A stretch of 64,000 bases of DNA from Microbacterium gorillae (GTDB lineage Bacteria; Actinomycetota; Actinomycetes; Actinomycetales; Microbacteriaceae): positions 632,029-696,028 of the forward strand of contig NZ_LN648874.1 in assembly GCF_000826185.2 (NCBI RefSeq), written 5' to 3'. The notes under the pieces were generated by a model. The model had not been told where the DNA came from. It was given only the letters and a program-made list of their open reading frames with translations, and searched no databases. A program made the position numbers and the translations under genes. This document shows, piece after piece, positions 1 through 7,379 of this stretch (the first letter of the stretch is position 1; each line of letters opens with the position of its first letter).

Positions 1-52
1 CCCCCCCCCCAGCTTGAGCAACCGGTGCCCCACGGTCGGTTGACGAAAAGAC

Positions 53-934
53 GTGTCTACCTCCACTTCGCTCGCTGACACCGTCAGCACCCTCGGTCCG
101 ATCCGACAGACGTACGCGCGCAAGGAAGACTTCCCCCCGGTCGCCCGTGCGTACACCCGCTTGGCCGAGGTGATCCGCGAGGCGGGCCTGCTACGGCGCA
201 GCACCGGGTTCTACCTGCTCACGGGAGCGGCGATCGCGGTCGGTTTCGGCGGTGCGATCACCGGGTCCATCCTGCTCGGCGAGAGCTGGTTCCAGCTTCT
301 GATGGCGGCGGCGTTCGGCATCCTGTTCACTCAGGTCGCGTTCTTCGCTCACGAGGCGGGACACCGTCAGATCCTCTCCAGCGGACTGACGAACGACCGC
401 CTCGCGCGGGTCCTCGCCGCCTTCGTCGGCCTGAGCTATTCGTGGTGGGACTCCAAGCACAGCCGCCACCACGCGAACCCCAACCGTGTCGGCAAGGACC
501 CGGACATCGAGGTCGACACGATCTCGTTCCTCGATGAGGACGCCGTCCAGGCGCGCGGACTGCGCCGCCTCATCACGCGCAAGCAAGGGTGGTTCTTCTT
601 CCCGCTTCTGACCCTCGAAGGTCTGAACCTGCACATGCACTCATTCCGGCACCTGTTCTCCCGTGGTCCGGTGAAGGCGCGGTGGGCCGAGCTCGGCATG
701 ATCGTCGCCCGCTTCGCACTCGTCCTGACGCCGATGTTCCCGAGCATGGCTCGCCCGCAGCTCGCGCAGACCCGTGAGATCGTCCGCGAGTACTGCGCCA
801 CGCACGGCGTCCCCTACGCGGAGACCTCGCTGTGGCGCTCCTACGCCATCGTCATCGACTACCTGAACACCGTCGGTCTCACCGCCCGCGACCCGTTCGA
901 CTGCCCCATGGTCTCCGAGTACCGCCGCGCCTGA
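53..934 (+). pseudogene. Membrane fatty-acid desaturase with internal in-frame deletion
   Basis: Acyl-CoA/acyl-lipid desaturase family (diiron membrane enzyme; introduces a double bond into membrane fatty acids). Histidine box 1 HEAGH is at residues 100-104 and box 2 HSRHH at 136-140, with hydrophobic segments around 53-98. The third box (normally H/QxxHHLFPSM) and the two membrane helices before it are absent: the protein passes from LTPMF (about residue 229) directly into PSMARPQL, which is the sequence that normally follows the third box. The protein is 293 aa where the family is usually about 350-370, so about 70-75 residues appear lost without a frame change. Both flanks are intact, so this is a deletion and not a different family. 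GTG start; weak AAAAG-type ribosome site. The missing ligands should abolish diiron binding. It may be a real deletion or an assembly collapse, since the window edge (ten C) is only 50 bp away. Confidence 0.8.
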
Positions 935-1008
935 CCCGCCGCCGAAGGCCACCGAACACTCCGATCACACGGATCGCGCACGCGCGGGCAGGAATTGCCG
1001 ACCAAGTC

Positions 1009-1053
1009 TTGCGCTCGCCACACGTGAGTGCTTACAGTCACTTAATCGATTAA
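1009..1053 (+). promoter_or_regulatory. Putative promoter and LacI-type operator of the first sugar ABC operon
   Basis: A TTGCGC (1009-1014) and TACAGT (1033-1038) pair with 18-bp spacing is followed by the perfect 12-bp palindrome TTAATCGATTAA (1042-1053), placed about where transcription would start. Such AT-rich palindromes with a central CG are typical LacI-family operators, and a LacI gene lies at the end of this operon. The regulator-operator pairing is inference. Confidence 0.5.
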
Positions 1054-1074
1054 ACGATCAAAGGAGATCGCATC

Positions 1075-1203
1075 GTGAAAAGAACAGCTCGAGCGCCACG
1101 GGGAGCCCAGGCCGCAGGCGCCTGCCGGACCTCACACCGTCGAGCCCGCGTCCCGGAACCGAGCCCGCAGTCCTCCTCCCCGCTCCTGAACTTCGTCCAC
1201 TGA
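1075..1203 (+). CDS. Putative 42-aa leader peptide or gene remnant
   Basis: GTG-started frame with a strong AAAGGAG ribosome site (about 1060-1066), lying between the palindromic operator and the ABC binding-protein gene. The product is rich in Arg, Ser and Pro with no recognisable domain. Its position makes a translated leader possible. It could equally be the surviving head of a gene lost by deletion, as other genes in the first 7 kb are damaged. The ribosome site is the main evidence; no homology is claimed. Confidence 0.3.
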   Translation: MKRTARAPRGAQAAGACRTSHRRARVPEPSPQSSSPLLNFVH

Positions 1204-1226
1204 CAACCCGAGAGATAGGAATCACC

Positions 1227-2486
1227 GTGAAGTACAAGGCCCTCGCAGCCGGCGCACTGACGCTCGCTGTCGCACTCGCCACCGCTGGTTGCTCATCAGG
1301 ATCCGGCTCCTCCTCGTCGTCCGGCGGCGCGGGCGGTGGCGACGTGACGCTCACCTTCTCCATCTGGAACGATCTGCAGCAGCCCGCCATGCAGAAGATC
1401 GCTGACGCGTTCCACGCGGAGAACCCGAACGTCACCGTTCAGATCCAACTCACCCCGTGGGACAACTACTGGAACAAGCTGCAGACCACGGTCGCCGCCG
1501 GCAGCGGACCGGACGTCATCTGGTTCACCGGACAGTACTTCGGTCTCTATGCCTCGGAGGGCCAGCTCGCGCCGATCGAGGGCGTGGACCTCAGCAAGTT
1601 CCCGAAGGAATCCGTCTCGATGTACGAGTACGACGGCAAGCAGTACGCCGTCCCGAAGGACTTCGACACCGTGGCGCTCTGGTACAACAAGAAGCTCTTC
1701 GCCGACGCCGGCCTCCCCGTCCCGGGAAAGGGTTACACGTGGGAGCAGATGCAGAAGGACGCCAAGACCCTCACGAAGGGCGACGTCAAGGGGTTCGCGG
1801 CCTCGTCGGCGGCCCAGCAGAACTGGTACCCGGCGATCTACAGCGCCGGCGGCACGATCATCGATGACAAGGGCAACGCCGCCTACAACTCGCCCGAGGC
1901 GAAGGAAGGCGTCAGCTTTCTGAAGTCGTTCATCGACGACGGGAGCTCCCCGACGCTGCAGCAGATGACGGACACCCCGCCGTCCGATGCCTTCGGTTCC
2001 GGCAAGATCGCCATGCTCTGGACGCAGAACACCAATGCCCGAACGATGGCGATGAGCGCGGCGGCGAAGGACATCGATGTGGCCCCGGTGCCGGCCGGAC
2101 CTGCGGGCAGCATCACGGTGCTGAACTCCATCGGTCTCGGCGTGAACGCCAAGAGCCAGCACCTGGAAGAGGCGCAGAAGTTCGTCGCGTTCGCGACCGG
2201 GCCGGAGGGTGCGAAGATCCAGGCCGAAGCCGGTAACGCCATCCCCTCCTATGAAGGCACGCAGGCCGAGTGGTTGAAGTCCTACCCGCAGTTCGACCTG
2301 CAGGTCTTCCTGGATGCGGCCAAGACCGCCAAGGGCTACCCGCAGTCGGTCGCGATGTCGAAGTGGGTCGATTCCGAGACCACGCAGCGCACCGCGATCT
2401 GGTCCGGTAAGGAAAGCGTCTCCGACGGCCTCGACAAGCTCAATTCCGAGGTGCAGGCAGCGATCGACGCGACGAAGAAGAAGTAG
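1227..2486 (+). CDS. Sugar ABC transporter substrate-binding lipoprotein
   Basis: Extracytoplasmic solute-binding protein of the carbohydrate (family 1, MalE/UgpB-like) group, 419 aa. It has a lipoprotein signal with lipobox ATAGC (Cys22), a Ser/Gly-rich linker (about 23-38), and the fold signature starting LTFSIWND, then GPDVIWFTGQY and the region YAVPKDFDTVALWYNKKLF that is well conserved in sugar-binding proteins. GTG start preceded by a GAGATAGGA ribosome site. Two permease genes follow at once, with no ATPase gene, as is common in actinobacteria where one MsiK-type ATPase serves several importers. Substrate not determinable; oligosaccharide or glycoside uptake is an inference. Confidence 0.9.
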   Translation: MKYKALAAGALTLAVALATAGCSSGSGSSSSSGGAGGGDVTLTFSIWNDLQQPAMQKIADAFHAENPNVTVQIQLTPWDNYWNKLQTTVAAGSGPDVIWFTGQYFGLYASEGQLAPIEGVDLSKFPKESVSMYEYDGKQYAVPKDFDTVALWYNKKLFADAGLPVPGKGYTWEQMQKDAKTLTKGDVKGFAASSAAQQNWYPAIYSAGGTIIDDKGNAAYNSPEAKEGVSFLKSFIDDGSSPTLQQMTDTPPSDAFGSGKIAMLWTQNTNARTMAMSAAAKDIDVAPVPAGPAGSITVLNSIGLGVNAKSQHLEEAQKFVAFATGPEGAKIQAEAGNAIPSYEGTQAEWLKSYPQFDLQVFLDAAKTAKGYPQSVAMSKWVDSETTQRTAIWSGKESVSDGLDKLNSEVQAAIDATKKK

Positions 2487-2488
2487 TC

Positions 2489-3472
2489 ATGACCACCGTT
2501 TCCCGCCCCGCCGCCGTGGCCGCGTTGCCCGGCGCGCGGGGCCGGGGGGCAGCTTCCCGCGGCCGCAGGAAGTCCGCCCCCGGCCGCGGCCGCCCTCCCG
2601 GAGGGTCGAACGCGCTGTGGCCTGTGCTGTTCGTGGGGCCTCTGACACTCGGCCTGCTGATCTTCTACATCTGGCCGATCATCCGGACGCTGTACCTGTC
2701 TTTCACCGAAACGGGAGTCTTCGGCGGCTCGACCTGGGTGGGCGCCGCGAACTACGCCACCCTCTTCCAAGACCCCGAGCTTCCCCAGGCCCTCCTGAAC
2801 ACCGCGTTGTACACGGTGTTCTCGCTCATCGGCATTCCGCTCGCGATGATCGTGGCGTCGCTGCTGAACACCCCGAACCTGAAGTTCCGCAGCGCCTACC
2901 GGGTGCTGTTCTTCCTGCCGGTCGTGACCATGCCGGCCGCCGTCGCGCTCGTCTGGAAGATGATCTACAACGGTGACTACGGAATCCTGAATCAGTTGCT
3001 GGGCTACGTCGGGATCACCGGAACCTCGTGGCTGAACAACCCGGCCACGGCCCTGGTCGCGGTCGCTGTGGTCGGGATCTGGAGCAGTCTGGGATCGAAC
3101 ATCGTCATCTTCATGGCGGCGTTGCAGGGCGTCCCGCAGTCGCTGTATGAGGCGGCTGAGCTCGATGGGGCAGGACCCGTGCGGCGATTCGTCTCCGTCA
3201 CGGTCCCGATGATCTCACCGAGCGTCTTCTTCATCACGGTGCTCTCCGTGATCGGTTCGCTGCAGATCTTCGACCTGGTCTACGTGATGGTGGGGCCGGA
3301 CAGTTCGGCGTTGCCGTACGTGAAGACGATCGTCTTCCTCTTCTACCAGAAGGGCTTCATCCAGCATGACCAGGGTGCGGCGGCAGCGATCGCGTTCGTC
3401 CTCCTGATCATCATCCTGATCCTCACGGTCCTGCAGTTCTCGCTCCAGAAGAAGTGGGTGCACTATGAGTGA
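2489..3472 (+). CDS. Carbohydrate ABC transporter permease, MalF type
   Basis: Integral membrane permease, 327 aa, about six transmembrane helices after a basic Gly/Arg-rich N-terminal extension (residues 1-45). The EAA loop that contacts the ATPase is visible as YEAAELDGAG near the middle of the C-terminal half. It starts two bases after the binding-protein stop, so it is co-transcribed and probably translationally coupled, and it overlaps the next permease by 8 bp. It forms the heterodimeric channel with that protein. Confidence 0.92.
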   Translation: MTTVSRPAAVAALPGARGRGAASRGRRKSAPGRGRPPGGSNALWPVLFVGPLTLGLLIFYIWPIIRTLYLSFTETGVFGGSTWVGAANYATLFQDPELPQALLNTALYTVFSLIGIPLAMIVASLLNTPNLKFRSAYRVLFFLPVVTMPAAVALVWKMIYNGDYGILNQLLGYVGITGTSWLNNPATALVAVAVVGIWSSLGSNIVIFMAALQGVPQSLYEAAELDGAGPVRRFVSVTVPMISPSVFFITVLSVIGSLQIFDLVYVMVGPDSSALPYVKTIVFLFYQKGFIQHDQGAAAAIAFVLLIIILILTVLQFSLQKKWVHYE

Positions 3473-4358
3473 CACGCGCACCGAAACGGAAGTCCTCGTG
3501 ACGGCCGGAAACCAGCGAAGCGACCGTGGCAACGGCCGGCGGTCACACCGGCAGCCGATCCTGGTCCACGTGGTGCTGCTGCTCGGCGCCATCGTGATGG
3601 TGTTCCCGTTCATCTGGCAGGTGCTGTCTTCGCTGAAGAACTTCGCCGGGGCTACGGCGGTGCCACCGCAGTGGATCCCGAACCCGTTCGACTTCACGAA
3701 CTTCGCCAAGGTCTTGGACTCGATGCCGTTCGCGCAGATGATGCTGAACAGCGTCATCATCACGGTCGTGACGACGATCGGCCATGTGGTGCTGTGCACC
3801 ATGGCGGGCTACGCGTTCGCGCGCATGCACTTCCGCGGTCGCGGACCGCTGTTCATCCTCTTCCTGTCCGTGCTCATGGTGCCGAACCAGCTCTTCCTGC
3901 TGCCGCAGTACGAGATCGTGCAGGGGTTGGGGTGGTTGGACTCGGTGCAGGGCATCATCCTGCCGGGCCTGTTCTCCGCATTCGGGACCTTCCTCATGCG
4001 CCAGTTCTTCATGAGTCTCCCGGTCGAGCTCGAGGAGGCCGCCCGTCTGGATGGCGCCAATCAGTGGCAGATCTTCTACCGCGTCATGCTTCCGCTGGCC
4101 ATTCCTGGGGTGATCGCGCTCACAGTGTTCTCGGTTCTGGGAGCATGGAACGCGATGCTCTGGCCCCTGATCGTGACGTCGACGCAGGAACGCATGCCTC
4201 TTTCGGTAGGCCTGTCTCAGATGGTGGGATTGAACTTCACGGACTTCCCGACCCTGATGGCCGGGTCGCTGATGGCGACGATTCCGATGATCCTGGTGTT
4301 CATGTTCCTGCAGAAGCAGTTCATCGCGGGCATCGCATTCACCGGAAGCAAGGGGTAG
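3465..4358 (+). CDS. Carbohydrate ABC transporter permease, MalG type
   Basis: Second permease of the importer, 297 aa, six predicted membrane helices and the EAA loop EEAARLDGANQWQIF. Its frame overlaps the preceding permease by 8 bp. The C-terminus IAGIAFTGSKG is typical of MalG-like proteins of this subfamily. A LacI-family regulator follows about 90 bp downstream on the same strand, so the module is binding protein - permease - permease - repressor. Confidence 0.92.
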   Translation: MSDTRTETEVLVTAGNQRSDRGNGRRSHRQPILVHVVLLLGAIVMVFPFIWQVLSSLKNFAGATAVPPQWIPNPFDFTNFAKVLDSMPFAQMMLNSVIITVVTTIGHVVLCTMAGYAFARMHFRGRGPLFILFLSVLMVPNQLFLLPQYEIVQGLGWLDSVQGIILPGLFSAFGTFLMRQFFMSLPVELEEAARLDGANQWQIFYRVMLPLAIPGVIALTVFSVLGAWNAMLWPLIVTSTQERMPLSVGLSQMVGLNFTDFPTLMAGSLMATIPMILVFMFLQKQFIAGIAFTGSKG

Positions 4359-4362
4359 GGAC

Positions 4363-4455
4363 ATGGCGAACGACGCACCATCCAGGATCGCCTCCGGCAC
4401 CGCACTCGTGGCGTGGCGCAGGGGAGCACTCTCCGTCGAAGGTGCCCGTTCGTGA
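4363..4455 (+). CDS. Possible 30-aa ORF coupled to the lacI start
   Basis: Short ATG frame starting five bases after the permease stop, with an AGGGG ribosome-like sequence upstream. Its TGA (4453-4455) overlaps the GTG (4452-4454) chosen for the LacI regulator, an arrangement seen in translational coupling. The product has no recognisable motif. It may be a coupling peptide, the remaining head of a lost catabolic gene, or chance. Confidence 0.22.
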   Translation: MANDAPSRIASGTALVAWRRGALSVEGARS

Positions 4456-5748
4456 CCGCGGCGGCCGATCGCCCCTCGGCCAAGCGACCGACGATCCGCG
4501 CGGTGGCGGAGGCGGCGGGTGTCTCCACGGCGACCGTCTCGTACGTCCTGCGCGGATCGGACCAGCAGATCTCGGAGTCCACCGCGGACCGCGTGCGCGC
4601 CGCGGCCCGGAAGCTGGGGTACGTCGCCAATTCCGCGGCGCAGGCCATGCGGACGGGCCAGAACGGTCTCCTCGTCCTCAATGTGCGGGTGCCCAACGAC
4701 CCGTGGAGCATCTCCTTGCAGGAGAGCGTCAGCCGGCGCGCGCACGCCGGCGGCCTGATCCCCCTCGTCCAGTCCTACGGCGACTGGTACGAGACGGCAC
4801 TGCGCGTCCAGCCGAATCTGATGTTCGTCGACGAACCACCTCTGAGCGACGCGCCGCGGTTGGACTCCCTGGTGGCGGCCGGGCAGCGGGTGATCGTCTT
4901 CAGCGAGCGTCTGCCGGGCGGGGGGTATGGCGTGATCCGGTCCCCCGCGCTCTCCGGCGCTCGCCAGATCGTCCAGCATCTGGCCGAGTTGACCCCCGAT
5001 GTGGCCTTCCTGTACCCGCGGGATCAGACCTCCCAGCAGCAGCGGCTGGACGCGTACCGCGAGGCCGTGGCAGACGGGCGCGTCCGGAGCGAGCGGGTCA
5101 TCACGTACGACGGTTCCGCTTCCGGCGCCTTCCGCGCCGCGCACGAGTCTCTCGCCGCGTCCGACCGTCCGCGAGCGCTCTTCTGCAACACGGACTATGC
5201 CGCGATCGCCGCCACCCAGGCCGCCTACGCGGTGGGATTATCGGTTCCGCGGGACGTCTACGTGGCGGGGCTCGGCAACACACCGCAGGCGGCCAAGAAC
5301 GATCCGTCCGTGACGAGCGCCGGTCCTCCGGACTTCTTCGAGAACATCGCGGAGATGCTCGTCACCGCCGCTCTCGATCCGGTCCCGCCGACCGCCGTGC
5401 ATGAGTTCGAGTGGCGGGGCTTCCCCCCGCGCCCCCCGGCGCCTTCTGCCTTTCAAATATTCAGGCCACCGCCCCTACAGAGGGTGCACCCTCCTAGGCA
5501 GTGATGTCCATCTTAAAAGAAAACTAATCACCCTCGAACTTGGGGGGGCCGGCCACCCCCCCGCGGGGGGCCAAGACCGGCCCGCCGGGCGCGGCCCCCG
5601 GCCCCCCGGCTTTCTGGGGAACCCCGGGGGGAGCCGCGCCCCCGCCGCTCTCGATCCGGTCCCGCCGACCGCCGTGCATGAGTTCGAGTGGCGGGTCTTC
5701 CCGCGGCGCTCAACGGAGCAGGTGCCCCCGAGCTCGCCTCAGCCGTAG
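4452..5748 (+). pseudogene. LacI-family repressor, interrupted by a 277-bp duplication/insert
   Basis: Transcriptional repressor of the GalR/LacI family. The N-terminal HTH is clear (TIRAVAEAAGVSTATVSYVL), followed by the periplasmic-binding-protein-like effector domain, including FCNTDYAAIAATQAAYAVGL late in the protein. GTG 4452 is preferred over 4413 because the HTH begins at the expected distance and GAAGG lies 9 bp upstream. At about 5419 the frame runs into G/C homopolymers and an AT-rich patch and ends early at 5504. A second copy of the last good 54 bp occurs at 5642-5695 and continues into a plausible C-terminus ending at 5748. Removing exactly 277 bp restores one frame of normal LacI length. 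It probably regulates the adjacent ABC operon. Assembly or sequencing artefact is the likeliest cause. Confidence 0.8.
5365..5695. repeat. 54-bp direct repeat flanking anomalous 223-bp insert
   Basis: Positions 5365-5418 and 5642-5695 are identical over 54 bp (offset 277). The DNA between them (5419-5641) is unlike its surroundings: runs of six or seven C or G, and an AT-rich stretch about 5448-5545 with codon use foreign to this genome. It has no transposase, no terminal inverted repeats and no open reading frame of interest. This looks like degraded read ends joined at a contig seam and not a mobile element. Confidence 0.75.
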
Positions 5749-6677
5749 TGGCGGCGGTAGGCGCGCGCGGCGGCGGGGTGCAGCGGCACGGGCGCGGTGT
5801 CGATGAGATTCGAAGGCGTGAGGAACTGCACCCCGACGCTCGGCTGCGGCACGAGGGCGGCGGCGTCCTCGATGAGCCGGTCCACCAGGGCCGTCACGAA
5901 GGCGTCCGAGGCGTCCGGGCGCACCAGCAGCAGGTTCGAGACCCCGATGGCGGGTAACGACTCCATGAGGTCGTACACGCCGGCCGGGATCACGGTCGGC
6001 TGATAGACGCCCCGGTGGGCCAGGGTCAGAGCGGGCAGCGCCGCGGTGAGATCGATCAGCGTGAGACCGGTGGCCGGCTGCAGCCGTTCCATCTCCGGCA
6101 GGGCCACCCCACCGGACCAGAACACGGCGGACAGCTCGCCCGCCTCGAATCGATCGACGGCATCCGCCAGTCGCATCTCGTGGATCCGCACGCCGGTGTC
6201 GTCCAGCACCCCCGCGGCCTGCAGGAGTCGTCGCATCGTGAGCGCCGTGCCCGATCCGGTCGCCCCGATCGACACGTCACGTCCGCGGAGGGCGTCCAGC
6301 GTCGTCAACCCGCTGTCCCCACCCACGATGCACTGCAGGTAGTTCTGGTAGACCCGCCCGACCGCCACCACGTCGTCATCCGCGATCGCGTCGGCGAGGG
6401 AGATCGCCAGGTCCGCGTCGCCGTTCTGCAGCAGCCGGACGTTCTCCACGCTGCCCGCGGTCGTCATCACGTCCAATGATCCGGCCGCACCGGAGCGCAC
6501 GAGAGCGGCGCCGAGCAACTCCCCGAAGCGGACGTAGGTTCCGCCGGGCTCACCGCCGGCCATCCGCAGCGACGGTGCCGGAACCGGCGTGCAACCCGTG
6601 ATCGTCGACGCGGCGACGGCCGCGGTGCCGACCAGGGCGGCGCGCAACAGCGTGCGGCGAGTGATCGAGATCGTCAC
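5739..6677 (-). CDS. TAXI-family TRAP transporter solute-binding protein
   Basis: Periplasmic/lipid-anchored solute receptor of the TAXI group of TRAP transporters (ion-driven uptake of carboxylates or similar), 312 aa. GTG 6677 was chosen because GGAGGA lies just upstream and a signal peptide with twin Arg (TRRTLLRAA) and lipobox TITGC (Cys29) follows immediately. Family signatures are GGEPGGTYVRFGELL at the start of the mature domain, the segment VFWSGGVALPEME, and the C-terminal TAPVPLHPAAARAYRRHYG equivalent to the usual PIPLHPGA. The stop overlaps the end of the interrupted lacI by 10 bp, so the genes converge. No TRAP permease gene is adjacent. Confidence 0.85.
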   Translation of the reverse strand: MTISITRRTLLRAALVGTAAVAASTITGCTPVPAPSLRMAGGEPGGTYVRFGELLGAALVRSGAAGSLDVMTTAGSVENVRLLQNGDADLAISLADAIADDDVVAVGRVYQNYLQCIVGGDSGLTTLDALRGRDVSIGATGSGTALTMRRLLQAAGVLDDTGVRIHEMRLADAVDRFEAGELSAVFWSGGVALPEMERLQPATGLTLIDLTAALPALTLAHRGVYQPTVIPAGVYDLMESLPAIGVSNLLLVRPDASDAFVTALVDRLIEDAAALVPQPSVGVQFLTPSNLIDTAPVPLHPAAARAYRRHYG

Positions 6678-6683
6678 GAGTCC

Positions 6684-6917
6684 TCCGCCGGCCTGGACGC
6701 GGACGTCCCGACGATCGTGGTGCCGAACGTCCTGCTCGTGAAGGACGACATGGACGACGCCACCGCCTGCGCGATCACCACCGCCATCTGGTCCAACGCC
6801 GACCGCATCGAGGCCGTCCACCCGGCCGGCGCCTCGCTCACCCCGGACACCGCTGTCCAGACCCACCCCATCCCGCTCCACCCCGGCGCGAAGATGGCCC
6901 TGGACGAGCTGGGCTGA
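6684..6917 (+). pseudogene. C-terminal fragment of a second TAXI solute-binding protein
   Basis: An open stretch on the plus strand reads AGLDADVPTIVVPNVLLV, then a helix-rich segment, then THPIPLHPGAKMALDELG before TGA at 6915. This is the last ~75 residues of a TAXI receptor (VPN-L-V strand and the PIPLHPGA motif). The N-terminal three quarters are missing; the upstream DNA is the divergent head of the complete TAXI gene on the other strand. It is followed by a normal terminator, so the 3' end is authentic. A real rearrangement or a misjoin between two TAXI loci near 6678-6690 could explain it. Confidence 0.65.
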
Positions 6918-6936
6918 TTCGCCGCCTGACGGGACG

Positions 6937-6970
6937 AAACCCCCGCGATCCCAAGGGATTGCGGGGGTTT
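6937..6970. terminator. Intrinsic terminator hairpin
   Basis: Nearly perfect stem AAACCCCCGCGATCCC / GGGATTGCGGGGGTTT with AA loop, 20 bp after the TAXI fragment stop and just beyond the 3' end of tRNA-Ser, so it can serve both strands. Confidence 0.8.
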
Positions 6971-6973
6971 CTC

Positions 6974-7063
6974 TGGCGGTGACGGTGGGATTTGAACCCA
7001 CGGTAGGGGTGAACCTACACAACATTTCGAGTGTTGCACCTTCGGCCGCTCGGACACGTCACC
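6974..7063 (-). tRNA. serV: tRNA-Ser (anticodon CGA)
   Basis: On the minus strand: acceptor 5' GGTGACG pairs with CGTCACC near the 3' end, followed by discriminator G and encoded CCA. The anticodon stem CAACA/TGTTG encloses CTCGAAA, giving CGA, which reads UCG serine codons, abundant in this G+C-rich genome. A long variable arm (class II) and the T-loop GGTTCAAATCC are present. Total 90 nt including CCA. The gene symbol is only by convention. Confidence 0.95.
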
Positions 7064-7379
7064 GGGATCGAGTTTACGGTACGGCGACGGGAGCGCAAAA
7101 CCGAGTCACACCTCCGGCGGCCCGGGCGCGTCCGGAGGCGTGGACAGAGCCACACGACGCGGGAGAAGAGACGTTCTGCACGCCCCTGGGTTCATAAGAA
7201 CGGAGAATCTTGCCGAAATCGCCCAGGCACACATGATCTTTCCACCTGAAATGGCGGGGGACACCCCCGCGGGGTCCGCCACGATGGACATACCGCACGA
7301 CGTCGTATCCACGCACGCATCCGCTCCACAAGGCTGGCCGCGCCCGTACCCGCACCGCCTCACTGGAGAGAGCACCCGC
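7064..7379. other. Intergenic region upstream of the ThDP enzyme
   Basis: About 316 bp between tRNA-Ser (leftward) and the ThDP-dependent enzyme gene (rightward). It must hold both promoters. The only clear structure is a short hairpin GCGGGGG-ACA-CCCCCGC at 7254-7270. No conserved gene, riboswitch core or second tRNA was recognised. Confidence 0.5.

Noticed and set aside
3543..5144. Minus-strand frame across permease and lacI
   Set aside because: Antisense artefact of G+C-rich coding sequence.
5448..5545. AT-rich patch as a possible insertion-sequence relic
   Set aside because: No inverted termini, transposase or target duplication other than the 54-bp host repeat; sequence-quality artefact fits better.
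7254..7270. Short GC hairpin upstream of the ThDP enzyme as a THI-box riboswitch
   Set aside because: None of the conserved THI-box cores (CTGAGA, ACCTGATCTGG) is present.
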